This document shows, one piece after another, positions 22,944 to 33,100 of a stretch of DNA of 34,731 nt. The stretch comes from Verrucomicrobiales bacterium (lineage in GTDB: Bacteria > Verrucomicrobiota > Verrucomicrobiia > Limisphaerales > UBA9464). The first letter of the stretch is position 1; each line of letters opens with the position of its first letter. The notes beneath the pieces are model-generated. The model did no database searches and was not told where the DNA came from. It worked only from the letters and a program-made list of their open reading frames with translations. The stretch is taken from the NCBI GenBank assembly GCA_005793375.1, contig SXSK01000004.1, positions 1-34,731 on the forward strand. The letters run 5' to 3'. The translations under genes were made by a program, and so were the position numbers.

Positions 22944-25900
22944 AACGCTCTCCTTCGATAGCCCCCCGTGGCGTGGCGTTGGTCATCACGCTGATCATGT
23001 TGTCTGTCGTGACGATCGTCGCGGTGACATTTCTAGCGGTGACTCGCCGGGAACGGTCGTCAGTCACCGCTGCGGACGAGCAGACAGAGGCCAATTATCT
23101 GGTCGAAGCGGCATTGGCTCGTGCACAGGCCGACATTGCGGCACGGATGGCGGCCAGTGGAAGTCGGGTCGATTTTGCCCCATTCGTCTCCACCAATTAT
23201 GTGCGTCCGGCGGGCTTTGATCCGAATGCGTCGCCCATGAGGGCGTATGCCGCCTACGATGCTAATCCGACCAACGTGGCATACACCAACCTCAGCGGTC
23301 GATCGTTACGCTTTGATGTTTCGACGAACGGTGCTTCGCGTGATGAATACCGCAAGATGCTGGCGAACTTAATGCACGATCCGCGTCCGCCGGTGTTTGT
23401 GACCACCAACTCCATCCGAGGCACACTGCAGGACTTCCGCTACTACCTGGACCTGAATCGAAATGGGTACTTCGAGCCGCCGGTCCAGGACATTCGGGTG
23501 GTCGGCACTGCGGATGGAAATAGTATTCTCCACACCAACACCATTCCCGGCGACCCGCAATGGATTGGGCTATTGGAGCACCCTCATTTGCCTCACTCGG
23601 CCACAAATCGATTTGTTGGCCGCATCGCTTATCTCGTGCTGCCGGCGGGATTAGATCTGAATTACATCCACAACCGGGCCAAGGATCTCGGCCAGAACGA
23701 GAGTTTCTCACGGAATCAAGGATTGGGCTCCTGGGAACTTAATTTGGCGGCGCTTCTGGACCGGGTTGATTCGCGGATTTGGAGCAATTACACGTTCAAT
23801 GCCACTCCAGCAGTTGGCAGCGTCGGGAACTCGTTTGTGGACGCCAATGCGGTGGTTCAATATCGTATTGCCCCCAACACCAAGGAAACGCTCACTGGGT
23901 TTCTGCGCCCCGATGAATTCCACCCATTGAGCGGTGTGGCGTCCCCGCTCAATCGGACCTTTCTCGATCTCTATGCGAATGGCCCCATTGTCCGATCCGT
24001 TTCGTTGCCGCCGTCGAGCGACAATGTGGAACCGGGCGCTCGGCCCTGGGAGGGGAGCGATAGTCCACGCCAAATCCGCAGTTTACAGGATTTGTTTCGC
24101 ATCAACCCGGCGATGAACACGCGATTGCGCGGGGCTGTGCCGCGTGCTGGGAGTGCCGTGAATAATGATTGGACGTTTTATCGACTGCTCAGCGAGGTGG
24201 GGACGGACAGTCCCGATGGACGTTTCTATACGACCTTTGATGCACGCAAGGGTTATTATCGCCGATCGAAGATGAACCTGAACTATTCCCATGGGGACGA
24301 TGGCGAGATTCAGAAGCCGACCCGCGGAAACATCCAACCAAACGCCGTGGGTACCTTCCGGCCTTGGGAGCCTGTGGAATTCTTTACAAACGCGGTGGAT
24401 CGCCTGCTGGAGAGCGGACTGCACTACCAAGGGGTCACCTTTCGTTCCGATCGGATCCCGGTTCGTTATTTCGGTGTGAGTGTGGTAACCAATCCTCCGG
24501 GTGCGTTTCGGTCCATCTCTTACGTCACTAACCGAATCCAATACGGTGCGGATATTCATCGGTTGCTCCAGATGGCTGCTAACTTGTATGAAAGTGTCCA
24601 GAACCGCTCTAATCTGGCGGCTAATGTTCAGTCCCTGCCTACCGTGTTCCGCCCGAGGTTTGGTTACCTGGAAGAACGGTTTGATCTGGATCGGACGACT
24701 TTCATCCTAACCACCAACCTCTATATCCTAGGGTGGGCTCAAGTCACAAATTCCGCGCCAATTGTCTATCCCTGGGTTGATCCGGATAGTCCATTGGACT
24801 TGCGCAACCGGTTGACCAGGAATTCGGAAGCGGCCGCACGCTTCCAATACGACCCCACCACGGATGTCAATCTGCACGGTGTTCCATGGGTCATCGGTGT
24901 TCGCAAGGGATTCCCCTCGTTCAATGAAGCCTTTTGGCAGACCGAGGTCGGGGTGACGCGTCGCATCAAGTTGACGAAATTTCCGGTCGAGGCGCGGTAT
25001 GGAACCAATCTCGCAACCGGTCGTCCGGTGGTGGGCAGTTTTCGGACCAACGTTCAATACCTGGTCGATGTGACACGTCGCGGCTCGGTGGAGGCTTGGA
25101 ATTCCTATGCCGCAGACTACAACCGACCTTATCGTTTGATCGTGACCAATGTGTTTTGTCTGGGATTCAGCAATTACGTCGACGGTCAGTATCGTTCGTT
25201 GGTTCCGGATACGGATATAAATTCCCGTCTCCTGCTGCGTCTGACCAATTCGTTGGTCGTCGTGAGTAACCAAGCATGGCCTGGATCGAAGACACTCGGT
25301 GGGACTCCGACTTCGTTCCAGGTGCCGATTGATTTCGTTAGTGGCAATCGTTCATTGACTAATCGATTGCTGTTTCTGCCTCCGGGAGCCTTGGGCGCAG
25401 CCACTGCGCCATCAGGGCAACTATTGGACCTGGCGATACCGGCGAATCGGCGTTTCGAAACGTTTTACTTTGATGCCGTTCGAACCAATTCGACACCGAA
25501 TCTGGCAGTGGCGATGACCAACTACTTGGTTTACGCCATGGTTGACCAAGCCACTGATCGGATCATCGATTTCGTGAATCTCAAGAGCATAGCCCTGGAG
25601 GCGAATCTGCTGACCTGGATGGCAGTGACCAATGTGGGAGAAAACTTTGCTGGAATCGCGACTCGCCTACCGGGTGAGACGTTTCGAGATGGCCACCTCT
25701 GGCTGACCAATGTGGTGGATCGCAACGCGCCTGGTATTACTGCTGGCATCACCAATCAGGTGTTGGCTTCGAGCATCGAACCTCAATCGGTTACGGCAGA
25801 CATTTACCGTCCATACGACCAACGTTCGGCGGACAAGCTTAAGGCGGTTGTCAATTTCCGGTACTTTCTCTATCGCGATGCGGTGGAACAGGAGTGGCGG

Positions 25901-27103
25901 GCCTATGGGGATCCGAACATCCGGACCAACCTAAACATGGACGCCATCGCGCCCACCCGCCGGTTCATCCTGACGGACCGTCGTTCGATAAACGATCCAT
26001 TGGTCCATTATACCTTGGAAGACCTAAGGCCAGGGGTGCTCTGGGTGGTGAATCGTGGCGCCGGCAAAGTGCCAGGGCTGACCACGAACATGGCTCGCAG
26101 TGCGCTAAGGCAAGACATGGTGGGGCGCAAGCCCCGTAGTTTTTCGCCTTGGGGTTTGGCGCCGATCTATGCGGGAGCGAGTGACGGAGCGAGAGGGGGA
26201 GCGAGTGATACTGGAACTTATGAGGCCGATGCACGCTTCAAAGACCCCGGAATAACGCGACCGGACGATTGGAACTTTCCCAGCGATGGTCTGCCGAGCC
26301 TGGGATGGATGGGCCGGGTGCATCGGGGGACTCCTTGGCAGACGGTCTATCTGAAGGCGGGATTTCCAGAACTCGGAAAGCATCCTGCGGTGATGCCTTC
26401 GGGTGATGCGACATGGTCTCCTTGGTCGGGATTTTTAGCCAATCACAGCCTGAATTACGGGTTGTACGGGAATTCCGTCGGCCCACTCTCCACGAATTAT
26501 AATTCGACCACCGAGCCGACCACCGACTGGAATCTGCTCCATCTGTTTACGACTGCTTACAATGACAACGCCGCTCGCGGATTGCTACCTGTGAACCACG
26601 CGGGAGAAGGTGGTTGGGCGGCGGTGCTGTCCGGAGTGAATGTATTGCGAGCCAATGGAACCGATACCTTCATCGATCCATCCGGTTCCGATTTTGCGGC
26701 GATCTATACCAATTTGTTGCTCGCTCGTCTGAGCATGCCGAATAGTTTATTCACCAATTTGGGCGGGGTGCTATCGACCCCGCAATTGACGGTGAATTCA
26801 CCGTATGTCGAAGGGTGGCAAGCGCGTGTTACGCCCAATTCTGACGCTGTGGTGGAGCGGATTCCTCAGCAGATCTTAGGCTTGGTCCGCCAGCCGGAGC
26901 CCTACTTCGTTGTGTACGCCTTTGGCCAAGCATTAAAGCCGGCGCCTGGCTCGTTGGTCACAGCTCCAGGGCCGTATTATGGGTTGTGCCAGAACTATCA
27001 AATCACGGGTGAGAAATTTACAAAGACTGTGGTTCGTTTCGATGGAGCTGCCACGAACTCGCAGGCGATCATCGAGCAGCATGTCACACTGCCTGCCCAA
27101 TGA
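22940..27103 (+). CDS. Giant PilX/GspK-like protein (Verru_Chthon cassette A-like), 1387 aa
   Basis: The N-terminus has a short basic leader and a hydrophobic helix (RGVALVITLIMLSVVTIVAV), then a polar helix (RRERSSVTAADEQTEANYLV, followed by EAALARAQADIA). This is the PilX-like pattern of large cassette A proteins, which lack the usual FTLIE motif. The rest, about 1300 residues, is a soluble region of strand-forming, Asn- and Thr-rich sequence with many Thr-Asn pairs. No enzyme motif is recognised. The C-terminus has FVVYAFGQAL and LCQNYQITGEKFTKTVVRF, blocks that I associate with cassette A proteins. It is far larger than GspK (about 330 residues), and could form the tip of a pseudopilus or a surface adhesin. 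It starts by ATGA overlap with the GspJ-like gene. A small in-frame DNA repeat lies at 26173-26208. Confidence 0.8.
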   Translation: MKRSPSIAPRGVALVITLIMLSVVTIVAVTFLAVTRRERSSVTAADEQTEANYLVEAALARAQADIAARMAASGSRVDFAPFVSTNYVRPAGFDPNASPMRAYAAYDANPTNVAYTNLSGRSLRFDVSTNGASRDEYRKMLANLMHDPRPPVFVTTNSIRGTLQDFRYYLDLNRNGYFEPPVQDIRVVGTADGNSILHTNTIPGDPQWIGLLEHPHLPHSATNRFVGRIAYLVLPAGLDLNYIHNRAKDLGQNESFSRNQGLGSWELNLAALLDRVDSRIWSNYTFNATPAVGSVGNSFVDANAVVQYRIAPNTKETLTGFLRPDEFHPLSGVASPLNRTFLDLYANGPIVRSVSLPPSSDNVEPGARPWEGSDSPRQIRSLQDLFRINPAMNTRLRGAVPRAGSAVNNDWTFYRLLSEVGTDSPDGRFYTTFDARKGYYRRSKMNLNYSHGDDGEIQKPTRGNIQPNAVGTFRPWEPVEFFTNAVDRLLESGLHYQGVTFRSDRIPVRYFGVSVVTNPPGAFRSISYVTNRIQYGADIHRLLQMAANLYESVQNRSNLAANVQSLPTVFRPRFGYLEERFDLDRTTFILTTNLYILGWAQVTNSAPIVYPWVDPDSPLDLRNRLTRNSEAAARFQYDPTTDVNLHGVPWVIGVRKGFPSFNEAFWQTEVGVTRRIKLTKFPVEARYGTNLATGRPVVGSFRTNVQYLVDVTRRGSVEAWNSYAADYNRPYRLIVTNVFCLGFSNYVDGQYRSLVPDTDINSRLLLRLTNSLVVVSNQAWPGSKTLGGTPTSFQVPIDFVSGNRSLTNRLLFLPPGALGAATAPSGQLLDLAIPANRRFETFYFDAVRTNSTPNLAVAMTNYLVYAMVDQATDRIIDFVNLKSIALEANLLTWMAVTNVGENFAGIATRLPGETFRDGHLWLTNVVDRNAPGITAGITNQVLASSIEPQSVTADIYRPYDQRSADKLKAVVNFRYFLYRDAVEQEWRAYGDPNIRTNLNMDAIAPTRRFILTDRRSINDPLVHYTLEDLRPGVLWVVNRGAGKVPGLTTNMARSALRQDMVGRKPRSFSPWGLAPIYAGASDGARGGASDTGTYEADARFKDPGITRPDDWNFPSDGLPSLGWMGRVHRGTPWQTVYLKAGFPELGKHPAVMPSGDATWSPWSGFLANHSLNYGLYGNSVGPLSTNYNSTTEPTTDWNLLHLFTTAYNDNAARGLLPVNHAGEGGWAAVLSGVNVLRANGTDTFIDPSGSDFAAIYTNLLLARLSMPNSLFTNLGGVLSTPQLTVNSPYVEGWQARVTPNSDAVVERIPQQILGLVRQPEPYFVVYAFGQALKPAPGSLVTAPGPYYGLCQNYQITGEKFTKTVVRFDGAATNSQAIIEQHVTLPAQ
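26173..26208 (+). repeat. Short in-frame tandem repeat within the giant PilX-like gene
   Basis: GGGAGCGAGTGA occurs at 26173-26184 and again at 26197-26208, with a partial copy (GGAGCGAGA, 26186-26194) between. The 24-bp period keeps the frame and encodes AGASDGARGGASD, a flexible, Gly/Ala/Ser-rich linker unlike the surrounding sequence. Confidence 0.6.
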
Positions 27104-27166
27104 CCCGGTGTCGGTTACCTAACTAACGCAACTCACCTTGGTCATTTGATTCTCAATAGACTCTCT

Positions 27167-30100
27167 ATGCGTCAAAAACGACTTCCACTGATTCTGGCAA
27201 CCGTGGCGGTGTTGGTTCTCGCGCTGGTCCGTTCGAATCGGACGTCCGCACCTGTGTCTTCGGCTGCTGACGGTTCGGCGGCGTCGCGCTCAGCGAATCT
27301 GTTGTCACAGATCCCGCTTCTCTCGACCTTGCCGGTTGCGGTTCGGGCCATGCCAGCGTCCGTACAGTCTTCTCGGATCTTTCCGATCGTGGATGCATCG
27401 GCCGGAGTTCCCAAGTTTTCCGACTCCAAATTTCCGAATCGCCTTCGCAACACCAGCGCGACACTGGACCAATTGGTTCACCGCGACTCAGCGATCCTGT
27501 TACTCCATGCGCTGATGGATACAGCGTCTGCTGAGCCGTTGGCGGTGCCAGCGTCTCTTCGCTCAGAGGGAGATCCTGGCCTCTATATTGTCCAGGCACA
27601 CCAAGCGTTGGATGGGGCATTACGCCGGACGTTGCAGCAGTCGGGGGCTCGGATTATTTCGTATATCCCCAACAACGCATTATTGGTGCGTGCGGATGCC
27701 CGGGTGGCTGCGGAAGTCTCGAATCATGAATTGGTCAGCGCGGTGGTTCCGTTCGAGCCGTATTTCAAACTGGATTCCGGCTTGCTCGATCAAATGTTGC
27801 AACCTGGAACCTTGCCCACTGAGCTCCAGGTGGTGGCGACCGTCTCAGGTGACGAAATCGCGGTGAGCAGTGTGGAAGCCATCATAGGATCGGCCCTTGG
27901 GCGGTCGCGCTCTCCGTTTGGCACACTCCTGACATTACAAGTCACGCCGGAATCTCTGACCGTTTTGGCGCGTCATCCAGATGTCACTGGCATCGAAGTA
28001 TCCCGGCCTCGAGCACTGGCCAATGACCTGACCGGCTACCTTCTGGGATCTGTTACCGACACCAACAATACTCTGTCGTATCTGGGACTGACGGGGAAGG
28101 GTGTGGTTATGGGGCTAAACGATTTGGGTGTCGATTTCTCGCACGTTGCCATTAGAGATGCCCTATTGCCTGTCGATCTGTCGATTCAGGCGATTTTGGA
28201 AGGTCGTGGAAATGCGCATGGAACCCATGTTGCCGGGATCCTGGTGGGCAACGGTGCCGGGACGATCCTGAATCAGCCTCAGGGTTCTTCCACTAACGCG
28301 ACGATGCGTGGTCGCGCCCCGGGAGCGAAGCTATTCGTGCAACCGGTGGATTTGAATGTCGGGCCTACCGAGTCCGACGAGTATCTGCAGACCAATGCCG
28401 TGGCCAAAGATGTCTACATCTCAAACAACAGCTGGGCGTATCGTGGCGTGCTGAATTACAATAGCTCCTCGGCGAGCTTTGATGCGGCGGTTCGCGATTC
28501 GTTGCCTGGCGTCACGGGCGCTCAACCGGTGATCTATGTATTTTCGGCAGGCAATGAGGGCTCTGGCGATGACATAGGGACAGGCGGGCTGGAGGATACG
28601 ATATCGGCGCCATCCAATGCCAAGAATGTGATCACCGTCGGTGCTTTGGAGTCCTTTCGGAACCTGACGAATGATGTGGTGACCGACACCAATGGTGTGA
28701 TCATTGCGAAGAACCAGATCAAGACCAATGCGGAGCCGGGCACCTACACCACCAATAAGATCTTCACCAGCCGTACGGACTCTGCAGCGCAGGTAGCGGC
28801 CTACTCGAGTCGTGGGAATGTCGGTGTGGGGACGGAAGGTGAGTCGGGCCGATTCAAACCCGACGTCGTGGCTCCGGGATCGTTCATTGTTTCAGCGCGC
28901 GGCAAAGGATTTAACCTGACCAACCAACTGGCGCCTGGAAGTCTTGAGTATGAGGGTTGGTTGGAGTTGCAGAACGACTTGGGGGGAGATGCAAAAGACC
29001 CCAATCTGGTCAATCGATACCGGTATGAAACCGGAACCAGTATGGCGGCTCCAGCGGTGAGCGGGATTCTGGCGCAAATGCAGGAATATTTTGAGGTGAT
29101 CGCCAAGACGAACCGGCCATCACCTGCGTTGGCTCGAGCCCTGTTGATCAACGGCGCCAGGCCCACCAGCGATTCATACGCGGTGGATCCGCATGAAGTC
29201 ATCAATTACGCCGGATGGGGTTTAGCGTCCCTGCCCAACAGTTTGCCGGGAACCGGAGTGACCAACTTCAATAAGCCACCCGCACCGCTGTTGTTCATCG
29301 AAGAATCCTATACCAATGCCATTGGCACCGGACAATCCAAGACCTGGCGTGTGAAGTTCAACAAGGCCAATACCAACACGAGTTCCGCGGTGCTGCGTGC
29401 GACCTTGGTGTGGACGGATCCACCCGGCAATCCGGCGGCGTCTGTGAAACTGGTGAACGATCTGGATTTGATCATCACCAGTAAGACCACCAATGCCGGC
29501 GTCACGTCGATCTATTACGGCAATGATTATCTGCCCAATCTCAATCGTACCCGAGCGCGAGAGCGTGCAGAAACGGCGGCTGATCCCACAGCCCCGCCGG
29601 CTGAGAATGCGGAGGATCCGACCAAATTGGATCGCATCAACAACGTTGAAAACATTACGCTGGAGGGTCTGGAAGACGAATACCTGATCTCTGTGGTGGG
29701 GCGCCGGGTCAATGTCCAATCCTTGGGCAAGGACAACCCGGGTCAACCCACAAACGAGGTCACGCTGCAGGATTGGGTTCTGGTGATTTCTGTGGAGGCC
29801 CCGAATCCCAATGGGGTGATTGATGAATTTCAAGTGGCGGCGGCGGCGGACCAAATGCCCCGTTTTATTCCGCCTGTGGATATGCTGACTAATGGGCTGC
29901 CACGGTTAAGGGAGCGGGTGGGTGCGAACGGGCCTCGATTGGATGGCGTCGAGGGTCAGTTGGCTCAATGGCACTTTTATACCTTCACGAATTATTCAGA
30001 CGCGACCAATGCCAACGGAATTGTTTATGGCAGCAATGTGGCATTTGTGATTTTTGGTTCGCCGAACCTGGCAGTTTCCAGGGCGTTTGAATCCGATGTC

Positions 30101-33100
30101 GACCTCTACGTCACATTGGATCGAAACCTGACGAACTTGAACCCAGCCACTGTGGCTTCAACGTTCCGTTCCGTGGGGCGTACGGGATCTGAGTTGGTAT
30201 TGTTCACCAATGCTCCGAATACCAACGAGATTTTTTACATCGGGGTGAAATCCGAAGATCAACAAGCTGCGGAGTACAACATCGTCGGCCTGAGTTCGGA
30301 TCAACCGTTCAGTCGTTTGGATCCTGATGGAAGGATCCGTTTCCCCGGGTTCCCACTATTGCAGCCGATCCCGGATGGCGAACCGCGGAGACCGGGTCGC
30401 GGCATCTATATGGCTATCGGGGCGGCTCCGGGCGAGTTGAGGAATATCCTGGTTGAACAGACCTGGACACACGAACTGTTCAGTGACGTCTTGGGCAACC
30501 TCGATCACGATCGCCAGTTTGCGGTGCTCAACAACCGCCATGAATTTGGCAACGAACGTGGAGGCACGAATCGATTCCGCCTGTACGGCGATTCATTTGC
30601 AGGCGGGTCTCTCCCAGTTTACGGGAGGTACGTTCCCGGGCTTCAAAATATTGAGACTTTCCAAACCAATTCGTATGTCGTCGACGGTCCTGGAAGTCTC
30701 AACAACTTCCTAGGGGAACGGATGGATGGTGCCTGGATTTTTTCTAGCTTCGATAACGCCGCGGGTTTTGGTGGTCGGGTGAATCAATTGGACATTCGCG
30801 TTTTCCCAAACGATTTGCTGGATGGTCGGTTCCGTCGGCGGCGGGTATTGGCAGGTGCCTGTGAACTGGAAGTCATGAACGTTCCAGCTGACGTGAGCCG
30901 TATGCGGGTGATCATTACCAATATCACGCCAGCGCTTCCGTTGAACGTGTTGATTCGGCGTGCACAAGTCCCCGACCTTGTCGATGTCAACAACAACGAT
31001 AAGACAGCGAATTTCTTGCCGCCCGGCGGCGAAGTGTCGATTGGTGTCCGGGACATTCCCCCCGTGGTTGCCGGCCGCTATTTCGTGGCGGTCTGTAATC
31101 CCAACTCGGTGGCGATTGAATATGACATCGCCATCCTCTTGGAACGTAATCTGGATGCTCGCTTCACCCGGGTGGTGACCGGTGGGAATTTGTTCACCAA
31201 CCGGGATCTTTCTTTGGGCACGGTGCTGACCAATATCGACGACAGTCGGCGGGTGACTTCCGTCAGAGTGGGGGTGCGGATCGATCAGCCCCAAGTATCA
31301 GACCTGAAAGTGCAATTGGTCAATAACAACGGTCGAGCTGTGGTTGCCGAAAACCGGGGATTGCGGCAAGCGACTCAATATGGCAGCGACCTGGTCACAT
31401 CCAACTTCCAGCATGTGGCGGTGACCTATGATGATGGGTCGGCAGTCCTGCGGCTGTTCTACAATGGGTTGAAAGTGGCCGAAACCGTCGCCCGTGGTTT
31501 GGTTTTGCCGACGAATTCCAGCCTGCATTTCGGACGGGATCCATCCAAACTCCTGATTGGGACGAAGGTGCCATTGGGGATGGATGATCTCGGATTATGG
31601 CGCCGTGCGATCAGCGATAACGAAGTGCGCGAAATTTTCGACGAAGGGGCATTTTCACGCGGGAAGAATCTGGTCGATCGCAGTCGTCTGCTTACCGGAC
31701 ATTGGCGATTTGATGGACGGGGTGATGAAGGCGTGAGCGGATATGACGCAGTGATGGTTGGAAGCTTCACCACAATTCCAGGTCAGATCGGACTGGCCAT
31801 GCGGTTCACAGGTGAAGCAGAAGCCATTGTTGATTCCTCTGCGGTGAGCTCACTCAATCTGGCAGCACGGGGACGATCCGGATTCACGATTGAAGGTTGG
31901 ATTCATCCTTATGAGGGTGTCCAGGATGTGGTTGTGGCGGCCTTTTATGATGGGAAAGCAGCCAGCAAAGCCCTCCCGGCATTGATGGTTGGCCCAAAGA
32001 ATGTGGACCTGAAAAGTCCGGGGCCCGGCGCGTTGACTGCGGTCTTTTTGAATACCAACGGGGCCTTGGTGACCCTTTCCTCGGCTCCAGGGTTGGTCAC
32101 TCCTGAAGGCCTCTTTACAAATGTCATCCATGCCCAGTTTACGGATTCAACCAACTCGGCGTTCTTACCGATCAAGTTCGTTCCGCCACCCTTCAGCGGT
32201 TATATCAGTACCAATGTCCGGTATTTGACCAACAGTTTTGAGACGACTGCAGCAGGCAACCATCCCACGAATTCGTTGGTGGATGGATGGCTTGTGATCA
32301 GCAATTCTGTCGCCGTAGAAAACGATCCCGCTTATGCGATCCACGGCAATCGTTATCTTCGCCTGCAACGCGGAGCGATCCGACGTCAATTGACGACCAT
32401 CCCAGGACAAATCTATGAAGTGGAGTTTGCCACTCGCCGCTCCAAAGGTGAAGCGGAGGTGCCCGAAGTGGAATTGCATGTCGACGGATTATTGGACCGG
32501 GTCATCAAAGGCACTGCCCAGTGGCGCACCAATTTCCTGAGTTTTAGAGCCTTCCGTGAACAAACGGAACTTGAGTTTCGGCCCAGACCTCTTGGGCAGT
32601 CGGTTCCCGACATGGAGATCGATAATTTGCAGGCGATACAGGCTTCAGGAACAATCGCCTATCTCCCGGAGGAACCACTGCTTCCATTGTTAGGGCGACC
32701 GGGTACGGGTGATTGGCGGATTGAACTAACCGATGATCGTGGCGGTGTTTCCGACGCGATTCTGCGCAGTTGGCAGCTAACCTTCACGTTTGCTCCAACG
32801 AACACGCCGGCCGTGCGGTTGACCAACAATCTTCCCTACAGTTCCTGCGCAACTGGTCCCTCGCTGAAGAATGATGCCCTTCAGTATTATTATGTCGATG
32901 TGCCAATTGAGGCGTTGGCTGTGACCAATATTTTGAAACGTCTCTCGGGCAGTCCAGTGGACCTGTTGTATAGCTCGAGTGGCTTGCCCGATGGCAATCA
33001 AGAGGACGATGTGGTCTTGTTGCGGGGGGGGGTCGGAACTGAGGCTTATGGCTTGACGACCGCGACGCCGCCGTTGCTTCGACGCGGGCGGCGCTATTAT

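Noticed and set aside
29222-31294. Two long minus-strand open frames (29222-29854 and 30710-31294)
   Set aside because: Both are antisense to the continuous protease frame and lack motifs.
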